Shown piece after piece: positions 1-8,635 of a stretch of DNA of 64,000 bases. Source of the stretch: Diaphorobacter sp. HDW4B (GTDB lineage: Bacteria > Pseudomonadota > Gammaproteobacteria > Burkholderiales > Burkholderiaceae_C); contig NZ_CP049905.1 of assembly GCF_011305535.1 (NCBI RefSeq), positions 2,387,501 to 2,451,500 on the forward strand. Reading direction: 5' to 3'. The first letter of the stretch is position 1, and each line of letters opens with the position of its first letter. Made by a program: the position numbers and the translations under genes. A model generated the notes under the pieces. The model made no database searches, had not been told where the DNA came from, and saw only the letters and a program-made list of their open reading frames with translations.

Positions 1-612
1 CGCACCGCCGATCAACAGGGTGGGCAGCGAGATCTGAGCCAGTGCCGCCGCATTGCGCTGAAAGCTGGGCAACGCCTGCAGTGCATGGCGATAGATCAGC
101 GGGTGCACTTCGGTCATGGCGTGGCGAATCAGGCGGACGCCCTCGGGCAGCGCCTTGCTTCCCGTTTGCAGGGGAATGATGCGGTCGGCGATCTGCTCCA
201 TGTTCAGGCCTTCATCCAGCGCGGACAGGCGCGTGTCCACCCAGGCCTCGCGTGATGGCTCATCCAGTGGAGGCCCGCCAGCACAGAGCACCAGTCGCTT
301 GATATGGCTGGGATCGCGCATCACCGTCTCCAACGCCACCATGGCACCCAGCCCGTGGCCGACCAGGGTGACCTTGTTGACCTGCAACGCATCGATCAGC
401 GCCAGACAGCTTTGGGCCAGCGCCTTGACGCTGTAGGGCTCGCTCGGCGGCGTGTACCCGTATCCGGGCATATCGACGGCCACGGCGCGGTAACCCTGAC
501 TGGCGAGCGCCTCCACCGAAGGGGAGAAAGTCAGGTGCCCACCGTCAGCGTCGTGCAGCATGATGACTGTATGGCCGTGGCCGAGCATCGAAAATCGGGG
601 AAGAATTGCCAT
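1..612 (-). CDS. Alpha/beta hydrolase fold protein, 3' part cut by window start
   Basis: The 204 visible residues read as the N-terminal two thirds of an alpha/beta hydrolase: an HDADG turn (residues 20-24) where the oxyanion HG motif sits, a DMPGYGYT strand-turn (47-54), and a nucleophile elbow. The elbow reads LVGHGLG (83-89): the usual GxSxG serine is glycine (residue 87, codon GGG). The protein is therefore probably not a classical serine hydrolase, or it uses another mechanism. The start ATG follows a GAGAG ribosome-binding-like stretch. It is divergent from the flavin reductase at 729. The catalytic Asp and His would lie outside the window, so function is not assignable beyond the fold. 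Confidence 0.75.
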   Translation of the reverse strand, partial: MAILPRFSMLGHGHTVIMLHDADGGHLTFSPSVEALASQGYRAVAVDMPGYGYTPPSEPYSVKALAQSCLALIDALQVNKVTLVGHGLGAMVALETVMRDPSHIKRLVLCAGGPPLDEPSREAWVDTRLSALDEGLNMEQIADRIIPLQTGSKALPEGVRLIRHAMTEVHPLIYRHALQALPSFQRNAAALAQISLPTLLIGGA

Positions 613-728
613 GCAGTGCTCTCTTGTCGAACCCTTTCGGCAGCAGGCCGATCAGTTGCAGACAATAATAGCCCAGTCATTTCATCCAATATCCCGACCT
701 TGTTTTTGGTGCCAAGCGCCATGATTTC

Positions 729-1298
729 GTGAATCGCAACTCTTCTTCGCTCCACCGCTCGGCCGAGGCTCAGACGCCCAATTTCTCGTCACGTGATTTT
801 CGTGATGCGCTGGGCATGTTCGCCACGGGCGTGACCATCGTCACCGCACGCGCCAGCAATGGTCAGTTGATCGGATTGACGGCCAACTCGTTCAACTCCG
901 TGTCGCTGGAGCCACCGCTGGTGCTCTGGAGTCTGGCGCGCAAAGCGGCCTCCATGCCCATGCTGTGCGAGGCAACGCATTACGCGATCAATGTGCTCAC
1001 CGCAGAGCAGCAAGGCCTGGCTGAGCAGTTTGCGCGACGTGACATCGACCGCTGGGCAGGTGTGGATTACCGCTTCGGCAAGAGCGGCGCGCCCTTGCTG
1101 CCCAATGTGGCTGCCACTTTTGAATGCTTCAATCGCAGCCGCTACGACGAGGGCGACCACATCATCTTCGTGGGTCAGGTGGAATATTGCAGCCACCACA
1201 CGGATTCGTCACCGCTGCTCTATCACGGGGGGCGCTTCTTCACCGAGCACCTGCTGGCCGACGCAGCCGTGGCGGACGAGAAGGACACGGCGCGCTGA
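729..1298 (+). CDS. Flavin reductase domain protein (HpaC/RutF-like)
   Basis: A 189-residue protein of the flavin-reductase-like FMN-binding family, which supplies reduced FMN/FAD to two-component monooxygenases. Family hallmarks are visible: RDALGMFATGVTIVT (about 25-39), GLTANSFNSVSLEPPLVLWS (about 49-68), NVLTAEQQGLAEQFA, and the C-terminal HHTDSSPLLYHGGRF. The start is GTG at 729, because the ATG at 721 is followed within 12 bases by a stop. It is divergent from the partial hydrolase. No partner monooxygenase is adjacent, so the oxygenase served is unknown; the DszC-like pair at 49729-52171 is a candidate only by inference. Confidence 0.85.
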   Translation: MNRNSSSLHRSAEAQTPNFSSRDFRDALGMFATGVTIVTARASNGQLIGLTANSFNSVSLEPPLVLWSLARKAASMPMLCEATHYAINVLTAEQQGLAEQFARRDIDRWAGVDYRFGKSGAPLLPNVAATFECFNRSRYDEGDHIIFVGQVEYCSHHTDSSPLLYHGGRFFTEHLLADAAVADEKDTAR

Positions 1299-1332
1299 TC
1301 GGCAAACCGCCGGACTGGCTCCGCACAAAGAC

Positions 1333-1371
1333 AAGCGAGCCTTGGCATGGACTGCCAAGGCTCGCTTTTTT
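1333..1371. terminator. Rho-independent terminator between flavin reductase and minE
   Basis: A perfect 15-bp stem (1333-1347 with 1353-1367) and a 5-base loop, followed by T residues to 1371 on the plus strand. It ends the flavin reductase transcript. The minus side also forms the hairpin but lacks a T-run, so it is less convincing for minE. Confidence 0.85.
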
Positions 1372-1398
1372 CATGGTCCGAAGCAGCTTACTGCGCAA

Positions 1399-1665
1399 TC
1401 ACTTGGCAGGAGCTTCCGGCAATTCGATCTTCACTTCGAGCACTTCGAGGTTTTCCTGACGTTCCAGGTGCACCTTGATGTCGTCGGCGTTGATCGACAC
1501 ATATTTGCTGATCACGGCCACCAGCTCGCGTTGCAGCGCAGGCAGATAGTCGGGCTGACCGGCGTTGCGACCGCTGCGCTCGTGCGCGAGGATGATCTGC
1601 AGACGCTCCTTGGCGACCGAGGCGGTTTTCTTCTTCTCCCCGAGCAGGAAGGACAACAGGGACAT
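1399..1665 (-). CDS. minE: Cell division topological specificity factor MinE
   Basis: An 88-residue MinE. The N-terminus (MSLLSFLLG) is the membrane-binding helix, followed by the MinD-activating segment ([14 protein letters not shown], about 18-31) and the C-terminal dimerisation domain rich in charged residues. MinE displaces MinC and stimulates the MinD ATPase, which drives pole-to-pole oscillation so that the division septum forms at midcell. ATG 1665 is preferred over the GTG at 1668; an AGGGAGG ribosome-binding site precedes both. The gene follows minD by five bases, completing a minC-minD-minE operon. Confidence 0.97.
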   Translation of the reverse strand: MSLLSFLLGEKKKTASVAKERLQIILAHERSGRNAGQPDYLPALQRELVAVISKYVSINADDIKVHLERQENLEVLEVKIELPEAPAK

Positions 1666-1670
1666 CACGC

Positions 1671-2486
1671 TTACCTCCCTCCGAAGATGCGCTTGAAGAA
1701 GCCTGGCTTCTCGGCATCCGTGAAACGCATGGGCTTTTCTTCGCCCAGAAAACGGGCAACCACGTCCTTGTAGGCCTCGGAGACATCCGTGCCCTTCAGG
1801 TGGATCGCGGGCAGGCCCTGGTTCGATGCCTGCAGCACGTTCTCGGACTCGGGAATCACGCCGATGAGCTGGATGCGCAGGATGTCCTGAATGTCGGTCA
1901 GGCTCAGCATCTGGCCGTCTTCCACGCGGTTGGGGTTGTAGCGCGTGATGAGCAGATGCTCCTTGATGGGCTCCAGCCCCTCGATGGCGCGCTTGGTCTT
2001 GCTGCCGAGCATGCCCAGAATGCGGTCGGAGTCGCGCACGGACGAGACTTCCGGGTTCGTCACCAGCAGTGCCTCGTCGGCAAAGTGCATGGCCATGAGC
2101 GCGCCGCTTTCGATGCCGGCGGGCGAGTCGCAGACGATGTATTCGAAGCCCATGTCGGCCAGATCCTTGAGGATCTTGCCCACGCCTTCCTGGTTGAGCG
2201 CATCCTTGTCACGCGTCTGGCTGGCGGCCAGCACGAACAGGTTGTCGCATTGCTTGTCCTTGATGAGGGCCTGGTTCAGATTGGCCTCGCCCTGAATCAC
2301 ATTGATCAGGTCATAGACGACACGGCGCTCGCAACCCATGATCAGGTCCAGATTGCGCAGGCCGACGTCAAAGTCGATCACGGCGGTCTTGTGGCCGGCA
2401 AGCGCCAGGCCGGAGGCAAAGGCGGCACTGGTGGTGGTCTTGCCCACGCCACCCTTGCCGGAGGTCACGACGACGATTTTGGCCAT
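1671..2486 (-). CDS. minD: Septum site-determining ATPase MinD
   Basis: A 271-residue MinD of the ParA/MinD family. The deviant Walker A motif GKGGVGKT is at residues 10-17 with both lysines (K11, K16), and the switch region contains [14 protein letters not shown]. The C-terminus ends in the amphipathic membrane-targeting helix ([10 protein letters not shown]). It binds the membrane as an ATP dimer, recruits MinC, and is released by MinE. The ATG at 2486 gives the standard [10 protein letters not shown] start; the in-frame ATG nine bases earlier adds MHN and is unlikely. It sits between minC and minE on the minus strand. Confidence 0.98.
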   Translation of the reverse strand: MAKIVVVTSGKGGVGKTTTSAAFASGLALAGHKTAVIDFDVGLRNLDLIMGCERRVVYDLINVIQGEANLNQALIKDKQCDNLFVLAASQTRDKDALNQEGVGKILKDLADMGFEYIVCDSPAGIESGALMAMHFADEALLVTNPEVSSVRDSDRILGMLGSKTKRAIEGLEPIKEHLLITRYNPNRVEDGQMLSLTDIQDILRIQLIGVIPESENVLQASNQGLPAIHLKGTDVSEAYKDVVARFLGEEKPMRFTDAEKPGFFKRIFGGR

Positions 2487-2566
2487 GTTATGCACAGTCC
2501 TTGCTTCGGTTTTTTGAAATTAAAAAGGGGTTCGGTGATTGCCAGCGCATATGGATGGGCTCCCTC

Positions 2567-3328
2567 TCACAATGGTTCGATGATCAGTTTTTCGCCTTCC
2601 AGACGAACCTGCGCAGGCTTGCCCAGCACGTCGGGCGGCAGATCGGTCTCGATGGCGCGGTACATGCCGGCGATGGAGACGAGCTGCGCCTCCATGCAGG
2701 TGCAGAAGATGCGGGCATCGGTATTGCCGCGTGCACCGGCGATCGCGCGGCCACGCAGCGGCGCGTAGACGTGGATGTTGCCATCGGCGATCACCTCGGC
2801 ACCAAAGCTGACCATGGCCATGACGACCAGATCGCCGCCACGTGCATAGACCTGCTGACCGGAGCGCAGCGGCTTGTCGACCACCATGGTGACGACGCCC
2901 TCGCCCGGCACCTCGACCGGGACCTGCACCTCGCGCACCACCTCGACCTCGCGGATGACTTCGCGCACCTCGGGTTTGGCGGATTTTTCGCGCTTGGGCG
3001 CGTCGGGCGCGGCGATCAGGCCCGCCTCGTGCGCGGCCTGCATCTGCTCGCTGCTGCCGCCGCGCACAGCAACGGGCTGGGTATGGTGCTGGCGCAGCTC
3101 GGCGATGAGCGCGGCAAAGTCGATCGGTTCGTCCGACTCGCGCAGGGCGGTCAGGTCGATGAGAACCGGGTCGTTGTCAAAGAATTCGGGATCGTCGGCC
3201 AAGCGCGCCGCCAGATCGGCAGCAAAAGCGGAAACATCCGGGCTCTTGAGCATCACGGCCACCACCGGCAACTGAGCGCTCTTGAGGTCAAAACTGGTGC
3301 GGGACTGCCCCGCAGTATCAACGGCCAT
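2567..3328 (-). CDS. minC: Septum site-determining protein MinC
   Basis: A 253-residue MinC. The N-terminal domain (about 1-110) is the FtsZ-inhibiting half. A charged, repetitive linker (about 120-150, rich in REV/VPV) leads into the right-handed beta-helix C-domain (LRSGQQVYARGGDLVVMAMV, then GRAIAGARGNTDARIF), which binds MinD and dimerises. It is first in the minCDE operon, 80 bases upstream of minD. The interval 3329-3570 holds its promoter region, shared divergently with the large secreted protein. The linker is longer than in E. coli MinC, as is common in betaproteobacteria. Confidence 0.96.
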   Translation of the reverse strand: MAVDTAGQSRTSFDLKSAQLPVVAVMLKSPDVSAFAADLAARLADDPEFFDNDPVLIDLTALRESDEPIDFAALIAELRQHHTQPVAVRGGSSEQMQAAHEAGLIAAPDAPKREKSAKPEVREVIREVEVVREVQVPVEVPGEGVVTMVVDKPLRSGQQVYARGGDLVVMAMVSFGAEVIADGNIHVYAPLRGRAIAGARGNTDARIFCTCMEAQLVSIAGMYRAIETDLPPDVLGKPAQVRLEGEKLIIEPL

Positions 3329-3570
3329 GAACAGAAGTGGTGGGAATCACGATATCGGCACTTGCGCGCGCAACAAAGAGGCGATCTGCGCAGTCACCGG
3401 GAGGTGAATCTGCTTGCGGACTTTGCGGGGCGAGCTGATGAGCCCAGACAGGTCGCCAGACCACGAAAAGATCGCAAACAGGCTCATTAATGGCGAAGTG
3501 TACAGTGCGCGGCGCTGGCGGCTGCATCAGTACGTTTCCCGACGAGCACCGAATGCAGGTTTCCTGATCG

Positions 3571-6500
3571 ATGGAAACAAGCCATCACGCTGGTTGTCAC
3601 GATATTGACATGGCGCGCGGGCAAATTGCATCGCTTTGCAACCAAAGGGCCTTGTCGGCCTGCTCCGCCGTGAAAAGTCCCCGTCCCTTCGCCCCGAGCG
3701 CCACGTCTGCGGCCGCGCTGCTTCTTCTGGCTTCATCCGTCGCCGTGCCGCTGGACTCCTGGGCCGCGCCCTTTGCCAGCGGCAATTTTGTGGCCTACCG
3801 CGTGGGTGCGGAAACGGGAGCGCGCTCGGTCTATCTGGATGAATACAGTGCCGATGGCACGCTGGTACAAAGCGTGGCACTGTCGTCCACAGCGGTCGCC
3901 TCGCTCGCCGCCAGCACCACGGGCTCGGAAGGTCTGCTCAACCGCTCGGCCGATGGCAAATGCCTGACCGTGCCGGGTTATGCGGCGCAAGCCGGTGCAA
4001 CGACGCTCAAGGCCTCGACCACCACCGTCGCACAACGCGCCGTGGCCGTGGTCGGCTCCAATGCCGTGGCTCCGTCCGCGCTCAGCCTGATGGGTGCAAC
4101 GGCCTTCAACACGGATTCGATCCGCAGCGCGATCAGCAGCGACTGTGCGGCCATCTGGGTGAGCGGCAACGGCGACAAAAACGGCAAGGGCGTGTGGTTC
4201 ACCACCCAAAGCGGTGCCACGCCCAAGATTCTGAACGCCACCAATGCGCAAGGTCTGTCGATCCAGAACAGCCAGTTGTTCGTTTCGCTGGCGGGCGGCG
4301 GCACGCTCAACCAACTGGGCAGCAACCTGCCGCAAACGGGCACACCCACGGCCACCCCCGTGGCAGCCCTGCCCGCCAACAACTTTCGCGGCATTGCCTT
4401 TGTCAAACTGAATTCGCAGTCCTCCAGCGCCGACACGCTCTACGTTGCCGCCAATGACGCAAACGCGCTCCAGAAATACCGCTGGAGTGGCAGCCAATGG
4501 ATTGCCAGCGGCACGGCGACGCTCAGCGGCGTGCACGGTCTCGTTGCCATGCCCACGGGCGAAGGCAATGTGATGCTGCTCGCCACCGACAGCAGCGGCC
4601 AGCTGTTCCGTCTGTTCGACACCTCGGGCGCACAAGGCTCCCTGAGTGGGACGCCTGCACTGGTCACCAAACCAGCCACTGCTGGCGAAGCCTTCTACGG
4701 TCTGGCACTTGCACCCGAATCCGCGCCGCCCGCCAACGTGCCATCCGCACCCACCGCCGTGAAGCTTGCAAGCCAGAACGGCAACGGCGGCACCATCCAA
4801 TGGACCGCTCCCGCCTCCGGCGCGGCCGTGGCCTTCTATGTGATCGAATCCTCGCGCGATGACTTCACGACCATCGACCAGAGCGCCGTATCGACGAAGA
4901 CCAGCGCCGCCTTGAGCAATCTGCAAAGCGGCAGCCAGAAGGTGCGCGTGCGCGCTGTCAACAGCCTGGGCGGCAGCGCGAGCGCGGCTTCCGGCAACTT
5001 CGTGATCGGCGAACCGCCCGCAACCACCTTGCTGGACAACACGGCCTATTCCGGCGTGGTCGGCGATGCCAACGATGCGCTCGCCACGCAAGGCATCCGC
5101 TTTGGCGTGAGCGACCCCAAGGGCAGTGCCGCCTCGGTCAGCGTGACGGCCACCTCCAGCGCGCCGAACGTCATCTCCAACATCACCGCCAGCAACGACA
5201 GCGGCACCATCACGCTGAAGCTGACGCCGCAAGGCGTGGGCTATGCCGACATCACGCTGACCATCACCGGGTCGAGTGGAGCCGGTATCACACGCACGAT
5301 TCGCTACGCCGCGTCGGCCAGTACGGCGGCCACCGCTGGCACGCGCTGGTTTGCGGGTCGCTCGGATGCGTCTTCCGCGCTCATCACGTCGAGCGGCGAC
5401 ATGCTGGTCGTGGACGATGAAGCACCAGCCAAGGACGCCTCGGGCAATGCGCTCGCGGGCGGCAACGCCGTGTTCGGCTACAGCGCGCAGAACGGCGGTT
5501 TGCCGGTCAGCCAACTGGTGCCGGATGCGTCGCTCGGCCTGTCGAATGCGGCAAGTTGCAGCAACAGCGGCTTCACCGGCCTTGCCAATTGCAGCGCCGA
5601 TGGCGAGGTCGACCTGGAATCGAGCATCCTCGTCGGCGACCGCATGTACTTCGCGGGATCGCACTCCAACAACAAGAATGGCCGCTCGCGCCCCGACCGC
5701 TGGCGCTTCTTCGGCGTCGATGCAGCCAGCGGCAGCGTGACCGGCTACTACCAATGGCTGCGAGAGGATCTGCGCACCTGGGATGCGGGCAACGCCCACG
5801 GGCTGGGCGCGAACTATCTGGGATTGGTTTCCAGCTCGGATGGAGGCGACAAGAACCCGCTCAAGGCCCCCGAGACCGACACGCTGTCGGGCTTCTCGAT
5901 CGAAGGCAGCACGACCAGCCCCGACGACGGCCAGCTCTGGCTGGGTTTTCGCGCACCGCTGGTCAGCGCGCCCGGCCAGCCTGCCGTCACGTCCGATGTG
6001 GCCACCAACCGCACGCACGCGCTCATCATTCCCGTGGGCAACTACGCGGGCATGCTCGGCGCGAGCGGCGGCACCAAGGGCTCGGCGCAGATCGCCGCGC
6101 CGATTCGCCTGGACCTCGGCGGACGCGGCATCCGCGAGATCCGCAAGAACGCGAATGGTGACTACCTGATCATCGCCGGTCCGCCGAACGGCGCCAACGG
6201 CACGGCACCGCGCGACTTCCGCCTGTTCTCGTGGGATGGCCGCGTGAGCAGCAACGGCTTGGCGCTCAATGTGCGCGTACTCGCCGCCGATGTGGCCGCG
6301 TTCACGCCGCCGAAAACCGCCTGCTCCGCCGAAGGCATCGCCACCCTGCCCGCGCAGTTGGCGCAAGGCGGTGCAGCCACCATCATCAGCGACTGCGGCG
6401 ACGCGGACTTCTACGGCGACGGCAGCGCAGCCAAGGACCTCGCCTTTGCAGCATGGAAGAAATTTCGCAGCGACAGCGTGAGCATCGCCGCCCTTCCGTC

Positions 6501-7629
6501 CGTCACATGGACCCACACGGCCAGCGCCACCAGCAGCGCCGATTTCTCGGCACAAAGCGCGCAGGCAGGCACGCTGTACGCCATCGTCCTCGCCGCCAAC
6601 GCGCCCGCGCCGAGCTGGGAACAGGTGAAGGCGGGCCGCGATTCCACCGATCAAGCGGCTTTGTGGAGCAGCCCCGGCACGGCCCTCACAGCCAATCAGC
6701 CCGCCAAGCTGCAGGCGAGCGGGCTGGCGACCGACTCGGCCTATGTCGCCTACAGCGTGATCGTTGCCGCCGATGGCTCGGCCAGTCTGGTCGCCAAAAC
6801 CGAGTTCCGCACGGGCGCAGTCGTCGTGGTCACGCCGACCATCCAGTTCGCCGAGCAGCCCAACCGCACCTTGGGCAGCGCGCCCATCACCGTATCGGCC
6901 ACCGGCAATGCGTCCAACAACCCGGTGCAGTTCGCCAGCCGCACGGAGGCCGTCTGCAAGACCGGCGGAGCGCAGGGCGCAACCGTCACGCTGCTGACCA
7001 AGGGAGTCTGCACGCTGCGCGCAACGCAGGATGGCGCGAACGGCTCGCCCGACGCCACGCCCGTGGAGCGCAGCTTCCAGATCGAACTGCCCGCCACCAC
7101 CGGCAACACCTTGCCCGGCGGCGATGGCAGCAGCGGCTCAGTGAGCGGCAACGGCTGGCAGTTCGCGGGCAACTCGGCGGGTTCGGCGCCCAGCGCCTCC
7201 CTGCCGCCTTTGCCAACGGGCTATCGCTTTGTGCTGCCTTCGGGCTTCAGCTTTGTGCTCGCGGGCGGTACTGCGAATGGCCCAGCCAATGTCACCTGGC
7301 AATGGCCGCAAGCCGCGCCCAGCGGAGCGATGCTGTGGAAATTCGGCCCGACCCAAGCCAACCCGACACCGCACTGGTACGACGTGAAGGGCCAACTCAA
7401 CGGCGCGCGCACCAGCGGCAGCTTTGCGATCACCGATGGCGGCGACGGCGATGAGGACCAGCGTGCCAACGGCGTGATCGTCGATCCGGTGTTCCTGGTG
7501 GCACCCTCAGCGGTAGTGGAGCCCACCCACACCACCGCCGTCCCCACGCTGTCCGACATCGGCAAGGCCTTGCTCGCACTGGCGCTGGCAGGCGCAGCCG
7601 CCCTGAACATGCGCCGTCGCAGGTCGTGA
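3571..7629 (+). CDS. Large secreted IPTL-CTERM protein with FN3, DUF3616-like and choice-of-anchor domains
   Basis: A 1352-residue secreted or surface protein. A hydrophobic signal segment (about 48-66) ends near SWAAPFA. A beta-propeller-like region (to about 385) precedes a fibronectin type III domain (about 388-478) and a Ser/Thr-rich sandwich domain. A region at about 590-890 resembles DUF3616 (GEVDLESSILVGDRMYFAGSHS; LDLGGRGIREIRKN). A choice-of-anchor-U-like domain (about 1190-1310, ITDGGDGDEDQ) is followed by the C-terminal VPTLSDIGK motif, hydrophobic helix and MRRRRS tail of the IPTL-CTERM sorting signal. The start could instead be ATG 3610; neither candidate has a strong ribosome-binding site. 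No exosortase is present in the window. Substrate and role are unknown. Confidence 0.88.
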   Translation: METSHHAGCHDIDMARGQIASLCNQRALSACSAVKSPRPFAPSATSAAALLLLASSVAVPLDSWAAPFASGNFVAYRVGAETGARSVYLDEYSADGTLVQSVALSSTAVASLAASTTGSEGLLNRSADGKCLTVPGYAAQAGATTLKASTTTVAQRAVAVVGSNAVAPSALSLMGATAFNTDSIRSAISSDCAAIWVSGNGDKNGKGVWFTTQSGATPKILNATNAQGLSIQNSQLFVSLAGGGTLNQLGSNLPQTGTPTATPVAALPANNFRGIAFVKLNSQSSSADTLYVAANDANALQKYRWSGSQWIASGTATLSGVHGLVAMPTGEGNVMLLATDSSGQLFRLFDTSGAQGSLSGTPALVTKPATAGEAFYGLALAPESAPPANVPSAPTAVKLASQNGNGGTIQWTAPASGAAVAFYVIESSRDDFTTIDQSAVSTKTSAALSNLQSGSQKVRVRAVNSLGGSASAASGNFVIGEPPATTLLDNTAYSGVVGDANDALATQGIRFGVSDPKGSAASVSVTATSSAPNVISNITASNDSGTITLKLTPQGVGYADITLTITGSSGAGITRTIRYAASASTAATAGTRWFAGRSDASSALITSSGDMLVVDDEAPAKDASGNALAGGNAVFGYSAQNGGLPVSQLVPDASLGLSNAASCSNSGFTGLANCSADGEVDLESSILVGDRMYFAGSHSNNKNGRSRPDRWRFFGVDAASGSVTGYYQWLREDLRTWDAGNAHGLGANYLGLVSSSDGGDKNPLKAPETDTLSGFSIEGSTTSPDDGQLWLGFRAPLVSAPGQPAVTSDVATNRTHALIIPVGNYAGMLGASGGTKGSAQIAAPIRLDLGGRGIREIRKNANGDYLIIAGPPNGANGTAPRDFRLFSWDGRVSSNGLALNVRVLAADVAAFTPPKTACSAEGIATLPAQLAQGGAATIISDCGDADFYGDGSAAKDLAFAAWKKFRSDSVSIAALPSVTWTHTASATSSADFSAQSAQAGTLYAIVLAANAPAPSWEQVKAGRDSTDQAALWSSPGTALTANQPAKLQASGLATDSAYVAYSVIVAADGSASLVAKTEFRTGAVVVVTPTIQFAEQPNRTLGSAPITVSATGNASNNPVQFASRTEAVCKTGGAQGATVTLLTKGVCTLRATQDGANGSPDATPVERSFQIELPATTGNTLPGGDGSSGSVSGNGWQFAGNSAGSAPSASLPPLPTGYRFVLPSGFSFVLAGGTANGPANVTWQWPQAAPSGAMLWKFGPTQANPTPHWYDVKGQLNGARTSGSFAITDGGDGDEDQRANGVIVDPVFLVAPSAVVEPTHTTAVPTLSDIGKALLALALAGAAALNMRRRRS

Positions 7630-7709
7630 AACGCACGGGGACAGCACGTCCCCGGATTCACACAACGACGCCAAGAAGTGGTCAGGCGGTTCGAATCACC
7701 AGCCACAAC

Positions 7710-7801
7710 GGCAAGACGGGGTCTGAGACGAGGCGCTGCCGACGCAGACAGTACTTCGGTACGGCAAGAAGGCACAACGAAGGATCAGACCCCGTATTGC
7801 C
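7710..7801. repeat. REP/RAYT-like palindromic element
   Basis: Inverted 17-base arms, GGCAAGACGGGGTCTGA (7710-7726) and TCAGACCCCGTATTGCC (7785-7801), match at 16 of 17 positions. They enclose a nested hairpin: TGCCG/CGGCA around GTAC-TTCG-GTAC at 7737-7766. The ACGGGGTCTGA core resembles palindromes that accompany REP-associated tyrosine transposases in proteobacteria. No transposase lies next to it. It occupies most of the 292-base gap between the IPTL-CTERM protein and pssA. Confidence 0.6.
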
Positions 7802-7867
7802 GCCCTTGCACGACTAACCAATCAAAGCCGCAGGCTTTGCAGTTCCGAAAAGAGCAAAACCGAAAGC

Positions 7868-7901
7868 AAAAAGGCCCGCAGATGAAAGTCTGCGGGCCTT
7901 T
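7868..7901 (-). terminator. Rho-independent terminator of pssA
   Basis: A 13-bp GC-rich stem (7870-7882 with 7889-7901) and a 6-base loop, followed on the minus strand by a T-run and CTTTCGG. It lies 20 bases past the pssA stop codon. Confidence 0.88.
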
Positions 7902-7921
7902 GCATTTGGTGAAAACCAAAC

Positions 7922-8542
7922 TCAGAGCTTGGGAATCTTGATGCGGCTGATCATCAGGGAGCCGGACAGCGCAAAGATCAACACCAGCGGATGCAGCGTG
8001 AACCCGGCAATGATCACCTTGCCGAACCACAGATGCTCGCGCACCGCGCCCATCGAGGCGGCAATCCCCATCAGCAGCACCAGCACGAACGAAGTCGGGA
8101 TGGGAGTGCCTTCAAAGAACTTGACCTTGCCCGTGCCTTCGGACATGACTTCGGCGGTCACGTTGTAGCGCGCCAGACGCGAGACGCCGCAGGCCACGAA
8201 GAAGGCCAGCAGGATGCGGTCGTACAGCCCCTGCATGCCGCAGGCATAAGCGATGATGGCGGGCGCCACGCCGAACGAGATCACGTCGGCCAGCGAATCC
8301 AGCTCGCGCCCCATCGCGGACGATTTCTGACGCCAGCGTGCGATGCGGCCATCGAGCACGTCGAACACCAGAGCGGCAAAAACCAGCGCGGCGGCGAAAT
8401 AGATATGCCGCACATCGCCGGTTTCCAGAAAAGACATTGCCGAAAACAGGGCTCCCACCCCACTGACGGCATTTCCCAGCGTGAACCAGTCCGCGAGGTG
8501 AAACTCGCGGATCATCGAGAAACGTTTTGGACGATCGGTCAT
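7922..8542 (-). CDS. pssA: CDP-diacylglycerol--serine O-phosphatidyltransferase
   Basis: A 206-residue integral membrane enzyme making phosphatidylserine from CDP-diacylglycerol and serine, the precursor of phosphatidylethanolamine. The complete CDP-alcohol phosphotransferase signature is present: D64-G65, A68-R69, G78, D82 and D86 in the spacing DGx2ARx8Gx3Dx3D. About six hydrophobic segments are visible. The short, hydrophobic form is the type II (Bacillus/betaproteobacterial) enzyme rather than the soluble E. coli type. A strong terminator follows. The neighbouring catabolic genes are probably unrelated. Confidence 0.92.
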   Translation of the reverse strand: MTDRPKRFSMIREFHLADWFTLGNAVSGVGALFSAMSFLETGDVRHIYFAAALVFAALVFDVLDGRIARWRQKSSAMGRELDSLADVISFGVAPAIIAYACGMQGLYDRILLAFFVACGVSRLARYNVTAEVMSEGTGKVKFFEGTPIPTSFVLVLLMGIAASMGAVREHLWFGKVIIAGFTLHPLVLIFALSGSLMISRIKIPKL

Positions 8543-8635
8543 CTTCCTATTATGAAGCTTTACAACCTCGCCCAGCCAACTAGCTTGTGCGGCCGTCTTG
8601 AGATGCTCACTTTTTAAGCATCCCGACGCCCGGAC

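Noticed and set aside
3733-6654. A 973-codon open frame antisense to the large IPTL-CTERM gene
   Set aside because: Its product is rich in Arg, Ala and Gly with no domain pattern, as expected for an antisense frame in GC-rich DNA; the plus-strand gene has clear domains.
8602-8622. GATGCT/AGCATC hairpin between pssA and the hydratase gene as a terminator
   Set aside because: Only six pairs, and the T-rich stretch lies in the loop; too weak to call.
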